From Candida dubliniensis CD36 (Eukaryota; Ascomycota; Pichiomycetes; Serinales; Debaryomycetaceae): 64,000 bases of DNA. How positions within the stretch are numbered: position 1 is the first letter of the stretch; every line of letters starts with the position of its first letter. The stretch spans positions 496,001-560,000 of the forward strand of contig NC_012864.1 of NCBI RefSeq assembly GCF_000026945.1, written 5' to 3'. The position numbers and the translations under genes were made by a program. Shown piece by piece: positions 9,092 to 19,680 of the stretch. The notes beneath the pieces are model-generated. The model had not been told where the DNA came from, did no database searches, and saw only the letters and a program-made list of their open reading frames with translations.

Positions 9092-10774
9092 CTACAACCT
9101 AACAAATCTTTTGAACGCATGCTTGTCTTCTATGAAGTTGTTCAACTCATCGAGCGTGATATCTACCAACACCATTTGGTTTTCCTCTATAATCAAGTTT
9201 TTGTTGATATGGTAGCTGTAGGTGTTAGATTGAGCTTCAACAGTATCACCTTTAGGGTCCAATAATATCCCTAATTTGTACAACGTGCCCCAACTATTTA
9301 GCGACACCTTTCGGGATAAAACTCTTCTATCCACTTTGATGCTTGCCGCAATTCTGTTGTCTAAAGAGGCCGAACTGACAATTGCGTTACCAGTATTGAA
9401 GTCTTTGACCATCTCCTGATATTCTGTGTAGGCCAAGTTAAAATTTATAGTTTGAATTTCAAATTTCTCTATCCATCTTACACCAGCAATGACCAAAAGC
9501 AATTCTAAATCTGATAATGAAGTCACCAAATCCTGCACCCCGTTGCTACCGGCGCTGCGTAATTTGAAGTAGTCCTCCTCAATGTATGCATGATGTGCAG
9601 ATAGCTTTGAAACTGGAACTCTACAAGCATTGTTGAACTTTCGATAATCTTTTACGGAGTGATAATTCCGAACAACCATGTTTCTAAGAAGGCTGTTCTT
9701 TTTACAGTACAATTGCTCAATATGCTCATTCCACAGAAGCCCATATTCTGGATTTTTCAATGTATTAATAGTGGAATCTTGCAACAAAAGTGATGCCTTG
9801 CAGTTATCCCAGAAGTTGTCTAATGAAGTTTCATGAACCAAAGAAATCACCCTTTGAGAAAATCTGCTACTAACTCTCTTCTCCAACGTTTCCTTCGTGG
9901 TAATTTTTGTCGTTAGACCCACAACACATATTGGAGTGGCGCTACTCTGCGAGATATCTAGCAAATTGTACAACAAGGTCTGTCTGTTGTCAACCGTGAA
10001 CTTTTCAAATTCATCAATTACAAAAACCAACGGCATCCTTTCATCCCGCTCCCCTTTATGGCTAGTCAATACACTTAATATATTGGAAAAAGTGTCATTT
10101 ATTGACTTTTTTTCAAAACTTGCATACCCGATCTTCTCATTTGTTAATCCCATCGGTTCAGAACCATCGTCACCAACGTCTTTCTTCACGTTGATATCCA
10201 ACTGTCTTGCTATTTCTCGAAGAGCGGAACTATCATCTGTTTGAACTGAGGAATTCAAATATATAGAAATAAACTCACCGTTGTAATTGCGGTCTAACTC
10301 TTTCAAGGCACTCTTGACAATCGTTGTTTTTCCACTAGATCTAGGCCCCACCATTAAAACCGAATGGCTTTCCTTGTCTCTGATAGTTCGTTCAAATATT
10401 GAATAAATCTCAGTATATTTTTCAGATACAGATGGAGTTGATGAAAATATTTCAAAATTTCCATTTAGTTGATCAAGCAATTGGGTTTTCACAATTTCAA
10501 TATCATCTTCTGAGGTTTCTGGTAGGGGTTTGGCAAGATCAGTGGCAATTTTGGAATATCCAGTTTTATTTAAGGGGTCGTCTGGACTTGTATCCACACC
10601 ACTACTACCAGCCACCACCGATACTTTTTTGCTTCTTTTATTAGTAACATACAGATTCAGAGAATTTGTTGCTAACTCCCCCAGCTCTTCATTATCTATT
10701 TTCCGTTTAGGCAAATATCTAATCGATCGAAATTCGCCTTCAAAATCATCCTCCAAATGGTCTTGTGAACTCAT
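9092..10774 (-). CDS. ORC4: Origin recognition complex subunit 4
   Basis: A 560-residue AAA+ protein. Walker A GPRSSGKTT is at about residues 143-151 and Walker B LVFVIDEFEKF at about 249-259. An Orc4-like sensor region follows (PICVVGLTTKITTKETLEKR ... SRFSQRVISLVH), then a C-terminal winged-helix-like part. Orc4 sits in the ORC hexamer that marks replication origins and loads MCM. The basic N terminus (YLPKRKIDNEELG) is variable in the family. The frame continues to 10849, but that codon is TTG, so the ATG at 10774 is used. It is divergent from SST2 across about 600 bases. Confidence 0.93.
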   Translation of the reverse strand: MSSQDHLEDDFEGEFRSIRYLPKRKIDNEELGELATNSLNLYVTNKRSKKVSVVAGSSGVDTSPDDPLNKTGYSKIATDLAKPLPETSEDDIEIVKTQLLDQLNGNFEIFSSTPSVSEKYTEIYSIFERTIRDKESHSVLMVGPRSSGKTTIVKSALKELDRNYNGEFISIYLNSSVQTDDSSALREIARQLDINVKKDVGDDGSEPMGLTNEKIGYASFEKKSINDTFSNILSVLTSHKGERDERMPLVFVIDEFEKFTVDNRQTLLYNLLDISQSSATPICVVGLTTKITTKETLEKRVSSRFSQRVISLVHETSLDNFWDNCKASLLLQDSTINTLKNPEYGLLWNEHIEQLYCKKNSLLRNMVVRNYHSVKDYRKFNNACRVPVSKLSAHHAYIEEDYFKLRSAGSNGVQDLVTSLSDLELLLVIAGVRWIEKFEIQTINFNLAYTEYQEMVKDFNTGNAIVSSASLDNRIAASIKVDRRVLSRKVSLNSWGTLYKLGILLDPKGDTVEAQSNTYSYHINKNLIIEENQMVLVDITLDELNNFIEDKHAFKRFVRL

Positions 10775-11376
10775 CAAAATCTGAATCAGCGATAGTCTGA
10801 TTTTCGAGCCAGTTTTTTCAGAAAATTCTTTTTTTTTACCTTCTACCAAGTTGCGATATTTGCCAAAAACCTTAATTTGAAAGTGATTTATGACTTCCTC
10901 AAAAAGATGTTAAACTTGTTATATTTTGGTAAAACAAAAAGATCTGGTTAAGTAAACTGAGTGTTTCATAATTTAAAACTCAAACATGACGGGAAAGAAA
11001 CAAAAAAAAAAAAATAATGTTAAAAACAATCTAAGCCAGAGATGACCAAATTACACGTCCGCGATTCTCACACTCACAACCCGCATAATAGAAGTGACAT
11101 GGATCTGATGAGGTTTCCTAGTTTGAAATTCTGAAACACTTCACTAGATGCAAAAAAAAAAAAAAAAAAAAGAAAAACACCAGAGACTTGTAATATCTTC
11201 AATTATCATTTCAATACTAACACCATGATGAAACAATATCTTTACAAACCGAAACATAAAATATTACCTTAAGTACTTTTGAATTTCTCCTTTGAAGTTG
11301 GTTTTCGCTATGGGAAATACTTTTATATGTTTTTTTTTACAATTGGTTAGTTACGGATTCAATTATCACGATAAAT
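10775..11376. promoter_or_regulatory. ORC4-SST2 divergent promoter with three TGAAACA elements
   Basis: TGAAACA occurs at 11132-11138 and 11229-11235, and its reverse complement TGTTTCA at 10962-10968. TGAAACA is the S. cerevisiae Ste12 pheromone response element. SST2 is a pheromone-induced feedback gene, so three copies in about 600 bases make sense. Long A tracts (for example an 18-A run near 11153) probably exclude nucleosomes. Binding by the Candida Ste12 homologue Cph1 is inferred. Confidence 0.55.
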
Positions 11377-13389
11377 ATGTCCCAGAGTAATATGGAGTTA
11401 AACGATGAGTCACAAAAACGTACGAAAAAACTGATCTTGTCTGCCTCGTTATCCTCAAGGAGGGAAAAGTCCCAAGGGTTGATTACGGAGTTGGGATGTT
11501 CCCCATCAAAGATTTCTGTTTTACATGAAGCAACCCATCATAAGTTTAGTCGAACTAGCAGTGGTAGGATTTTTGAAAAAGATATAAAAGATATATTCTC
11601 ATTGTTGGTTATATCACTCAGGTTGGAAAGAGATGGTTCAACCAATTACTTGTTCAATTCTCCGCCTATAATCAAGTTTCACAAACCGCTAAGGAAAAAC
11701 TACCCATATTCTTTTAGTTTAGAATCAGCTATTGAGAAAATGAAAGATTTACAACTAGACATTGAACTGGTTAATACAGTTACCTGTATTTCATACAGCT
11801 TTAATTCAGAAGTAAGCTTAGCGTTGATTGAGCTGTTTTACAAAGGTAGATTGTTGCATTCTCCTGCTGATAGAACAAGAGGAAAACCTAAGTCCAATGT
11901 AGCTTTACAACCAACCCCCAAAGGAATAGCTATTGTCCAAGAATTTTGTGAAAGAATTGGTATGGAGAGGGAAGCATTTCCTGAAGTTCTATTGTCGCAT
12001 GATTTCAATACTATGGAATTGTTCAACTTTGATAGAGATTCTAGAAGCGACAGTATTCTCTATTCAGAATATTTACTTTATCTATTGTTTAATATAATGA
12101 TGGGGCCGGAACCAAATGTATGGACCCCTTCAAACACACAGGACGCATTGCCAAGTTGGAATTTTTCAGACACTGAAAGCTTTGATAAACTATACGAGGT
12201 ATTTAGCAATTCTAAAGACACCAAGAATGTGAAGGGAAACAACAAAAACGCTTCGGAATTTGAGGGATTCAACTTTGGAGACTATCAGTATATCTCGAAA
12301 GCACGTCAAAGCTCAGAAATACATTCGTTTACTGATCACAGAGAAATAGCAAGCAGCCCATTTCACCACAGATATTTTACTAATCCAGAATCAGATGCTC
12401 ATTCGCAATATTACGTGTCTTCTGTTGGTGTTCGGTTATTGAAAGACAAAATCGTTTTGGCTGCGCTGAATAAAAGCGTTACCGTTGACTATTGCATCAG
12501 TGGTAAGGCAGTATGTCAATGGATTCTAGATTGCACGGATATCATAAACCCCAACCATGCCATCGAACTAGCCCGATTACTTGTCAAACACAACTTAATC
12601 AAGCCAATTTCGTTGTCTGGCAATCACAGTTTCTCCAGAGATGCCTATTATCAATTGTCAACCTTGGGTCTAGCACTATCTCTGTGGGACTTTCTGGAAA
12701 GGAATTTACAGGACAGCTCTTGTTTTCAAACTGGAACCAAAATATTACGACTAACTAACAATGCTACATTGGAGAATATTTTGAATGATCCGGGAATGCG
12801 CCTACAGTTTCGGAAACATTTGATTAAAGATCATTGTGCTGAAAATTTAGAAGCATATATTCAACTAACACAATTTGAAGAAAAGTACAAAGCTTGGGAG
12901 AATTTGAGTGATATCATCGACAACCAAAATCACAGCTGTAAGCCAGTAAGTTGCTCGGATGTAAACAGACGATTAAAGAATTTACAAACTACCTGTATGT
13001 CTTTTGCCTTTCAAATTTTCCACACTTATTTGAGTATCGATTCTCCCAAGATTGTGAATATTGATTTCAGACTAAGATCGAAGATTACAACATTAATGAT
13101 CGGGGATTCAGGAGCAAAAGTCAATGGTGATAACGAGTCGATAATTTTTTTAAAAACTCCTACTGAAGATTTTGCTTTGGGGTCGTCAGTGTTGGAAGAA
13201 ACAGCAGATTCTGCTTCGAGATCTCATGTCGATGGAAAACTTTTGGCACCAGATAACAGTTTTAGAAAGATTGCAAATCTGTTGCTACAAATCAAGTTTC
13301 AAATTTACCACCTTATGAAAGTCGATTCTATCCCAAAGTTTTTGGAAACATTAGGTATAACAAGCAACAAGAGAATCACTACCTTTTAG
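11377..13389 (+). CDS. SST2: Sst2, DEP/RGS regulator of G-protein signalling
   Basis: A 670-residue protein. The N-terminal part contains a DEP-type fold. A clear second DEP domain lies near residues 350-430 (VRLLKDKIVLAALNKSVTVD ... AVCQWILDCTDIINPNHAIE). The C-terminal RGS domain starts at about residue 465 (LENILNDPGMRLQFRKHLIK, then CAENLEAYIQLTQFEEKY) and is interrupted by family-typical inserts. Sst2 binds the pheromone receptor tail through DEP and speeds GTP hydrolysis by the Galpha subunit, desensitising cells to mating pheromone. Three TGAAACA elements upstream fit pheromone induction. The ATG is the first in frame and is followed by a lysine-rich start. Confidence 0.92.
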   Translation: MSQSNMELNDESQKRTKKLILSASLSSRREKSQGLITELGCSPSKISVLHEATHHKFSRTSSGRIFEKDIKDIFSLLVISLRLERDGSTNYLFNSPPIIKFHKPLRKNYPYSFSLESAIEKMKDLQLDIELVNTVTCISYSFNSEVSLALIELFYKGRLLHSPADRTRGKPKSNVALQPTPKGIAIVQEFCERIGMEREAFPEVLLSHDFNTMELFNFDRDSRSDSILYSEYLLYLLFNIMMGPEPNVWTPSNTQDALPSWNFSDTESFDKLYEVFSNSKDTKNVKGNNKNASEFEGFNFGDYQYISKARQSSEIHSFTDHREIASSPFHHRYFTNPESDAHSQYYVSSVGVRLLKDKIVLAALNKSVTVDYCISGKAVCQWILDCTDIINPNHAIELARLLVKHNLIKPISLSGNHSFSRDAYYQLSTLGLALSLWDFLERNLQDSSCFQTGTKILRLTNNATLENILNDPGMRLQFRKHLIKDHCAENLEAYIQLTQFEEKYKAWENLSDIIDNQNHSCKPVSCSDVNRRLKNLQTTCMSFAFQIFHTYLSIDSPKIVNIDFRLRSKITTLMIGDSGAKVNGDNESIIFLKTPTEDFALGSSVLEETADSASRSHVDGKLLAPDNSFRKIANLLLQIKFQIYHLMKVDSIPKFLETLGITSNKRITTF

Positions 13390-13469
13390 CATTGTATTTA
13401 TTTTACTTATATATTCGAATATATAAATGCAATAACTAATCTACAAATGTATGCTTGGTTTTCCCTGTT

Positions 13470-15074
13470 TTAAGAAATTGGTTCTAATGCGGTACCTTTC
13501 TTGATAGTGGCCCAACCAATCAAACGCCAATGTTTTTCAATACGTCTAGACAAGGCAATTTTTTCATTGATTTCTGTACAAGCTGGTGTAGTCAATTGTA
13601 AACGAGCCATATCTGCTTTAACGGCAACCACTCTAGCACCAGTTGCAGTAGAACCAATATTCACCATCAACACTTCTGATTGTTCCAACTTACGAACTTT
13701 AGCACCTTGCTTTTGACCTTCAGTTTTGACACCCAACAATCTTCTTAATAGGAAATAGTTTATTTCAATATCAGTGTAAATAGAAGGCAAATTTCCTTTC
13801 GCACCAACAACTTGACCAACTAATCTATCGGCCCTACACAATGTAGGATCAACTTTAGTACCAACACCAATCAAACCACCAGGAACAGCAAATTTCAAAT
13901 CGTTATGCTCGGCAAACAAGGAAACCACATTTGAAAATATAGGCTTACATTGAATCTTTCCTTGATCATCTTTAGTGACAATACCAGGTCTAATCTCGAT
14001 TTCATCACCAATCTTAAAAACACCAGTCAAAATAGAACCACCTGCGACACCCCCTTTCAATTCGTCAACATCCGCACCAGGCTTGTTCACATCAAAAGAT
14101 CTAATAACGATCAATCTTGGTGAAGCAGTAAAGTCTCTCATTGGCACAGGTATGTAGTTCACAATAAATTGATTTACAGCATCAATGTTGTATTTCAATT
14201 GCGCAGAAATAGGCACAATTGGGGCGTTATCAGCAATTGTGCCTCTGATGAACTGAATAATGGATTTTTCATGTTCCAAAGCTGATTCTTCTCTCATCAA
14301 ATCAACTTTATTCTGCAAAATAATGACATGTTTCAATTTCATAATTTCAATGGCAGCCAAATGCTCAGAAGTTTGAGGTTGTGGACAGCTTTCATTACCA
14401 GCAATCAACAACAAGGCGGCATCCATCACAGCCGCACCTGACAACATAGTACTCATCAAAATATCATGTCCTGGACAATCAACAAAAGAAACGTGTCTTA
14501 ACAATTTGTAACGGCCATCGCATCCAGCTCTTTGACATTTTGGTCTTATTTCCTTATCTGATTTGAATGATCTGTAACAGTCTGGTTCTGGACACTCTGG
14601 GTTGTCACATTTGTAAATCTTGGCATTTGCATAACCTAACTTGATGGTAATGTTTCTTTCCAATTCATCCTTGAAACGAACGGTCTGAACACCGGAAATA
14701 GCTCTGACAACAGTAGACTTCCCATGGGCGACATGACCAATGGTACCAATATTAATGGTGGCTTGTCTATTGATAATTTCGGGAGATAAAGGTGTCAACT
14801 CACTGAAATCTGGGTTTTCTGGTTGTTCGGGTAATCCACCACCTTCCTCAAACTCCTTTCTGGCTATTTCCTCTGCATTTTCTTCGTCTTCATCCAATCC
14901 AGTAAATGCAACTGATTTTTTGCCTTTGGCTGAGTCTTCATTTATTTGCGATGACTCATGGTCTGCGGCTTGTAACTCGTTATCACTTTCTATTTGGTAG
15001 TCTTCTTCGGGTTCCTCTATAGTACTCCCAATAACAATATCAGGAGTAGCGTTTTCTATATCGTCGTATGACAT
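13470..15074 (-). CDS. GCD11: eIF2 gamma subunit, translation initiation GTPase
   Basis: A 534-residue GTPase. G1 is GHVAHGKST (residues 113-121), G3 DCPGH (199-203) and G4 NKVD (255-258). Between G1 and G3 lies the four-cysteine knuckle typical of eIF2gamma (C156, C161, then CYRSF and CQRAGC). Domains II and III follow, including [19 protein letters not shown]. It binds Met-tRNAi and GTP, nucleates the eIF2 heterotrimer and delivers initiator tRNA to the 40S subunit. An acidic, fungus-type N-terminal extension of about 100 residues precedes the core. Length is close to the 527 residues of S. cerevisiae Gcd11. The promoter contains a long T run (15125-15142). Confidence 0.96.
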   Translation of the reverse strand: MSYDDIENATPDIVIGSTIEEPEEDYQIESDNELQAADHESSQINEDSAKGKKSVAFTGLDEDEENAEEIARKEFEEGGGLPEQPENPDFSELTPLSPEIINRQATINIGTIGHVAHGKSTVVRAISGVQTVRFKDELERNITIKLGYANAKIYKCDNPECPEPDCYRSFKSDKEIRPKCQRAGCDGRYKLLRHVSFVDCPGHDILMSTMLSGAAVMDAALLLIAGNESCPQPQTSEHLAAIEIMKLKHVIILQNKVDLMREESALEHEKSIIQFIRGTIADNAPIVPISAQLKYNIDAVNQFIVNYIPVPMRDFTASPRLIVIRSFDVNKPGADVDELKGGVAGGSILTGVFKIGDEIEIRPGIVTKDDQGKIQCKPIFSNVVSLFAEHNDLKFAVPGGLIGVGTKVDPTLCRADRLVGQVVGAKGNLPSIYTDIEINYFLLRRLLGVKTEGQKQGAKVRKLEQSEVLMVNIGSTATGARVVAVKADMARLQLTTPACTEINEKIALSRRIEKHWRLIGWATIKKGTALEPIS

Positions 15075-15258
15075 GCCTAAGTGTTGTATTACTCAGAATT
15101 TGATGAAATGAAAAATTTTCACCTTTTTTTTTTTTTTTTTTTCTACTTTACCAATGTTTGATTTCGCATACAAAAAAATATCTACATAGTACAATACTTT
15201 GGAAAAAAGTTTTCCTGATCTTTTTTTCTTTGGCCATTTTGTGCCGATTAACACGACA

Positions 15259-18144
15259 TCAACTTGCATGAAAACCAAAGTCGTTCATAACACTATCAAC
15301 ATCTTTCCAAAGCATATCGTGATCAAAATTATCGATATCTAGGTTCTCCAAGCCAAGCTGTATAGGTGATTCATTGAATGCAAAGGCAGAGAACTGCAGC
15401 AAAGGTACTTCGCTAGCATTTTGTGCTGACTGATAACTGCGGTTATCCAGTTGTTGTGGTTGCTGTTGAAATTGCAAAAATTGAGGCGTTTGCTTAGACG
15501 AAGGATACGGCAGCTGTTGCTTTTCAACATGAGTTGGGTTGTATGTTTGAGTCTTTATCTGATGATTGTTAATTCTGTTGGAATTTGGAGTGCTAACATC
15601 TGATTTCATAAGCGGTGAAGAATCCGTGGACGAGTTCACAACTTTAAATATCGAACTCCTCTTGGATGCACCAATAGATATTGGCTCTGGGTCCAAAGGA
15701 ATTGTTCTAATAATTTTTCTAGTTTTCGATTCAGCGTCCATATTGTTGGATAATGTTCTTGCTTTGCGAACTCTACTTGAGGTAGTACTGTTAGGTGTGG
15801 ATTTTTGACTACCATTATGCAATGAACCATTTTTGTCATCTTCAGAATGTACAGTCTTCTCATTATCCATATCTGTGGGCTCCTCATCTTCTTCTAGTGA
15901 CTCTTCGATTGCTTCTTCATCGTCAGCCGGGTGGTTCTCATCGGTTTTCGTAGTTAATTTTGTGATTCCAACCTGGGCTCTCAATAATTTCAAACAATCA
16001 AAAAAAACTGAAGCAGACATTCTATTTCTGATATCAATACTCAATGAATTTGTTTTGTTGGCATCCAACGTTCTGAAAAGTTGCCACATGTTTCGTGTAA
16101 TTCCACTGGATCTATACGCCATATCGTGCTTCAAAATTGATGCACTTGCAGTGAAAGCTATTACCGACTCATAGCTTTGTTTTCCTGTTCCCACATCAAT
16201 AAACTTTTTCAAGCTAGAGTGTATTAGTTTGCCTATTATACATCCAGCCTGCCAAAGGTTTAATAAATACACTCCTGGTAAATACTTTACAAACTTTTTG
16301 TCATTAGCTTGGCACTCTGACGTATGGTTGATGAATGATATGGCTGCATTGTATAACCTGATTAAGCCCTTTTGTAACTCAAATTGAGCTATTCTCACCG
16401 TATCCATGAAATAGTAGCTGAGCAAATGTACCCTCGTTGACAAAATTTCAAATACACGGAATCTTCTATCACTGGGTTGCAACATTTCATTCTTCAAAGT
16501 TATTTCTATGTTGTCTAATCTTTTCAGTAGCAACTTTAAAAGAGGTAGTCTTTCGCTAGCATCTATTAGCCCACAAGGATCCATGGGGTTTGAATTTAAT
16601 GCCTTTGCCATTTGGTCTTCAAACTGAGCGATCTCCATCATTAATTGCAAATTTCGGGGTATTCTTATGGTGCTACCAGGCTGATTGTAAAACCACATTG
16701 AAGAATCGAATTGAGTACAGGCTGGGAACCCAAATGCTGTAGCTATAGTTTGAGATGCAATGTTGCAAAATATCCAAGTTTTGAGTTGTTCATGAGTCAT
16801 TGCCAATTGTTGTTGCGTTCTCTCGTCTTTGTTCATCTCACTAGTATTGACTAATGTCGGCGTATGAAGGCCAATCCTGATGGCCTGTAGGAAAGCTGTT
16901 CCAACTGTGTTATAGGAAGAATCAGCGCTCAAGGACGAAGTGATTGGTGGCCAGTATGAATATAATAAAAATGCCTGCACTGAGTAAACTGAACTCACAT
17001 TGTAAATTGGCTCATCTTCTTCTATAGGGTTATATCTTGTAATCGGAGATATCATAATCTCTGCTAGTATTCCTTTCACAACTGGCGATAGACGTACCAA
17101 CAAAGACTTTGACGAATTATCTGGGAACCTTCTTAAGGAAACAAACATGATTACCCAAAATAATGCTGGACATAATCTGTAAATCCTCTCAGGACCTAGT
17201 GACACATCGACTACCGGTAATATCGGATGATATCTCTCAAAATACTCTAAGTAAAGCTTCTTTATCGTCTCTGGCATGAGTGAAATGTCATCAACAGATT
17301 TCTCCTCACAGATAAGTGAGCTTTCCGGCAATTGCACTTGGTTTTCATGCAGTGCTGCCGGTATTTGATGAAGAATGTTTGATTCCACTTGTCTTGTGAT
17401 TGACGGCGTGTTAGGAAGAGACTGACTAGTTTCCGAAGAGTTGAGCGATTGAAACTGATAAGGTGGAATTTGTGTACTTTTGGCAAGGCTTTGTTGTGGG
17501 TATGCAGTTTCTGCTACTATTGTTGAATGACGTGGTAAATCGATATTACTAATACTTTTAGTTACCCCCGCATCTGCTGCAATACCACGAGATGAATCAC
17601 ACAGGGTGCCGGGTTCAATTTTGACTTTGATCTGCAGAGTTTCTTCTTGAGGATTTGTATCAGGTGAGGCGGAAGACAAAGAAGGAAATTTGGACAACAA
17701 TTCGGCTGCCTGTGTATTAGTCAAAGTCTTTTTCAACTCCTCAAATTCTTTTTCAATTTGTGCTATACGTGCCCTTTTGTAAGTTCTTTTGTAATCGGAT
17801 TTCACATCACATTGTAGTCCTTTTTTTGCACATCTGGTGCAGGGATCAGGCTGTTTTTCAAACGCATCGCAGCGGGATTTCTGTTGTCGGCATTCAACGC
17901 ATGCCATTTTCTTAGACCTGGAAGATTTTCGACCAGTTGTTGTCGAGGGTGACGGGGTGCTTGTTGCACTATTATAATCGGATGCTGGTTGGTGATTCAA
18001 AGGTGTTTGAGACAAAGACTGGTTGGCCGGAATGCTGGTTCGGTTGGGGAGACGAAATTCTTGTGACATATTGCTCGCAATATGAACAAGGTTATCCAAT
18101 GAGCTTTTCCCGCTATTCTGACTACTCGTAACGTTATTGTTCAT
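15259..18144 (-). CDS. LEU3: Leu3-type Zn2Cys6 transcription factor
   Basis: A 961-residue zinc-cluster regulator. The binuclear motif is C-x2-C-x6-C-x9-C-x2-C-x6-C with cysteines at 82, 85, 92, 102, 105 and 112. It is followed by a basic linker (KSDYKRTYKRARIAQIEKEF) and a short coiled coil. The middle fungal regulatory domain spans roughly residues 300-750. An acidic stretch (EEAIEESLEEDEEPTDMDNE) and a C-terminal acidic/hydrophobic tail (LENLDIDNFDHDMLWKDVD) resemble the Leu3 activation domain. In yeast, Leu3 controls branched-chain amino-acid genes and is switched to an activator by alpha-isopropylmalate. The frame opens at 18156 with GTG; the first ATG is 18144. Confidence 0.9.
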   Translation of the reverse strand: MNNNVTSSQNSGKSSLDNLVHIASNMSQEFRLPNRTSIPANQSLSQTPLNHQPASDYNSATSTPSPSTTTGRKSSRSKKMACVECRQQKSRCDAFEKQPDPCTRCAKKGLQCDVKSDYKRTYKRARIAQIEKEFEELKKTLTNTQAAELLSKFPSLSSASPDTNPQEETLQIKVKIEPGTLCDSSRGIAADAGVTKSISNIDLPRHSTIVAETAYPQQSLAKSTQIPPYQFQSLNSSETSQSLPNTPSITRQVESNILHQIPAALHENQVQLPESSLICEEKSVDDISLMPETIKKLYLEYFERYHPILPVVDVSLGPERIYRLCPALFWVIMFVSLRRFPDNSSKSLLVRLSPVVKGILAEIMISPITRYNPIEEDEPIYNVSSVYSVQAFLLYSYWPPITSSLSADSSYNTVGTAFLQAIRIGLHTPTLVNTSEMNKDERTQQQLAMTHEQLKTWIFCNIASQTIATAFGFPACTQFDSSMWFYNQPGSTIRIPRNLQLMMEIAQFEDQMAKALNSNPMDPCGLIDASERLPLLKLLLKRLDNIEITLKNEMLQPSDRRFRVFEILSTRVHLLSYYFMDTVRIAQFELQKGLIRLYNAAISFINHTSECQANDKKFVKYLPGVYLLNLWQAGCIIGKLIHSSLKKFIDVGTGKQSYESVIAFTASASILKHDMAYRSSGITRNMWQLFRTLDANKTNSLSIDIRNRMSASVFFDCLKLLRAQVGITKLTTKTDENHPADDEEAIEESLEEDEEPTDMDNEKTVHSEDDKNGSLHNGSQKSTPNSTTSSRVRKARTLSNNMDAESKTRKIIRTIPLDPEPISIGASKRSSIFKVVNSSTDSSPLMKSDVSTPNSNRINNHQIKTQTYNPTHVEKQQLPYPSSKQTPQFLQFQQQPQQLDNRSYQSAQNASEVPLLQFSAFAFNESPIQLGLENLDIDNFDHDMLWKDVDSVMNDFGFHAS

Positions 18145-18767
18145 GTAAGATTGCACTGGTTGCTGTTGTTTTGGAAAGTCCTTTCTTTTTTGGTGGTCTG
18201 TTATTGTTTTTAATAATCAGAGCTGAGATGTTTAAATTTTTTTTTTTTTTTTTTTTTTTTTCAGTTTAATTGTCTGTTTTAGTTTAATCTGCATGGTGCA
18301 TGTTTTTTCTGAGACGTAGATATTCTCCCCAAAAGATGAGATGATGATCGCTCGATCCCATTTTCAATTTGTAAAGTGCCATTGTATATGGTTTTCTACT
18401 TTGTGGGTTCGTATCAGCTCAGAGGACAGCTATATTGGCTGCATAGTAGACTAGAGAGACATCAGAAAAGATCACCTTTAATAAACACTTACACCTCTAC
18501 TGGTTGTGAGCGATTCTCAAGACTTTGTAAATATTATTCGAATAGATATTCTTTTATACTGATAGAGTTTTTATAAATAAGAAAGTAATGGATAACAATA
18601 ACAATCGTGAGCGATGGACGTCCTTGATATGGTCATAAAGCCTTGCCGAATTCCTGGTGAGCAAATATATGAACAAGCACCAACAGAATTCTCCATGAGC
18701 AAGAACAAAATCACCTGGCAACTCTTACCCCTAACGAAACATATCCTTTATATAGATTTTGGAAGAA
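18145..18767. other. LEU3 upstream region with a 25-T tract
   Basis: About 620 bases between the LEU3 start and the KGD4 end. An unbroken run of 25 T occupies 18237-18261. No tRNA, conserved small protein or canonical Leu3 or Gcn4 site was seen. Confidence 0.5.
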
Positions 18768-19137
18768 TTAGAAAACAAACTCAGCTCCTCCACTTTCAAC
18801 TTGTTCGATCTCCTCTGCCTTTATAGGTCTATATCTAAATCTAGCGGATAATTCACTTCTTGCAAAAAATTCGCCATTTTGAGGTTCAACTGGATTGCTA
18901 TTGTGATATGTACTTGATTTAGCTGAGTTTAAACCGCTTGGTACTAATCCTTCTGGAGCCAATGGATGAGGTCCTGCAGCATGTGGTTCTTTTAAAATGA
19001 GAAAGGAAAAAACCATAATGTTAGTATTGAACAAGTATTGGGAGAAAATGTTTGGGTTACATACTTGGTGCTGGATGTGGTCCACCCACAAATTTTATTG
19101 ATTGAACGTATTTTAATAGTCTAATGGCAGTTTTCAT
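18768..19137 (-). CDS. KGD4: Kgd4/Ymr31 (MRPS36), 2-oxoglutarate dehydrogenase subunit; spliced
   Basis: Two exons, complement(18768..18988, 19065..19137), encode 97 residues. Exon 1 starts at the ATG at 19137 (MKTAIRLLKYVQSIKFVGG, a mitochondrial presequence) and ends at a GTATGT donor (19064-19059). The intron has a perfect TACTAAC branch site at 19026-19020 and an AAAG acceptor ending at 18989. The splice leaves the frame intact and joins HPAP to KPHAAGPHPLAPEGLVPSG. The C terminus (LSARFRYRPIKAEEIEQVESGGAE) matches the conserved Kgd4/MRPS36 tail. Kgd4 recruits the E3 subunit to the 2-oxoglutarate dehydrogenase complex; it was once called a mitoribosomal protein. A single-exon reading of this locus would miss the true N terminus. 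Confidence 0.9.
18989..19064 (-). other. KGD4 spliceosomal intron (76 nt)
   Basis: Donor GTATGT at 19064-19059, branch TACTAAC at 19026-19020 and acceptor AAAG ending at 18989, all on the minus strand. Phase 1, and splicing restores a continuous Kgd4-like protein. Confidence 0.9.
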
Positions 19138-19680
19138 TGTAACTGTTTAAATTCAATTTTAAATGTTGTTTCTTCTTTGATGGGGGGTGATATGATTGGA
19201 CCTGGATTTTTTTCTTTCTCTCTTTTGGACCTTTGTTTTTTGTTTTTTTCCTCGCCCTCTAACTTGGAGAAGTCTCGGTGTAACTTGACTTTTTTTTTAA
19301 TTCCGATTCATGCCGAAGGACCCGTCAGATATATGAATCAGTTTTGGATTCAAGATTGCAGGTGGCAATGAAATTTTGCAACCTTGTTAAACTCATAATT
19401 ATACAATCACAACAGTTTATTTTTTTTTTGTTCCAATACTCAGAAAGTGAACAAAAAGAAAGGTTTTAATCCCAAATCCACAATAATAAACATAAACTTC
19501 TCTGGTTGAAGAACGACATAACAATTTGTAAAACAAATACTATCTGGAAACATTGGCATACTAAAAATCTAAAAAGATAGACTTGTGTTATTCTTAATAA
19601 CTACAATTTTTTATTTATCATTTTGCGACAACTTTAGTATTTTCGAAATTAGTATCAATAGTGATTTCCGAAAACCCGAT
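19138..19680. other. Divergent promoter region, KGD4 and leucine-rich protein gene
   Basis: About 540 bases of AT-rich sequence with T-rich tracts. The frame at 19585 opens with GTG and is not taken as coding before 19681. Nothing else was recognised. Confidence 0.4.
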
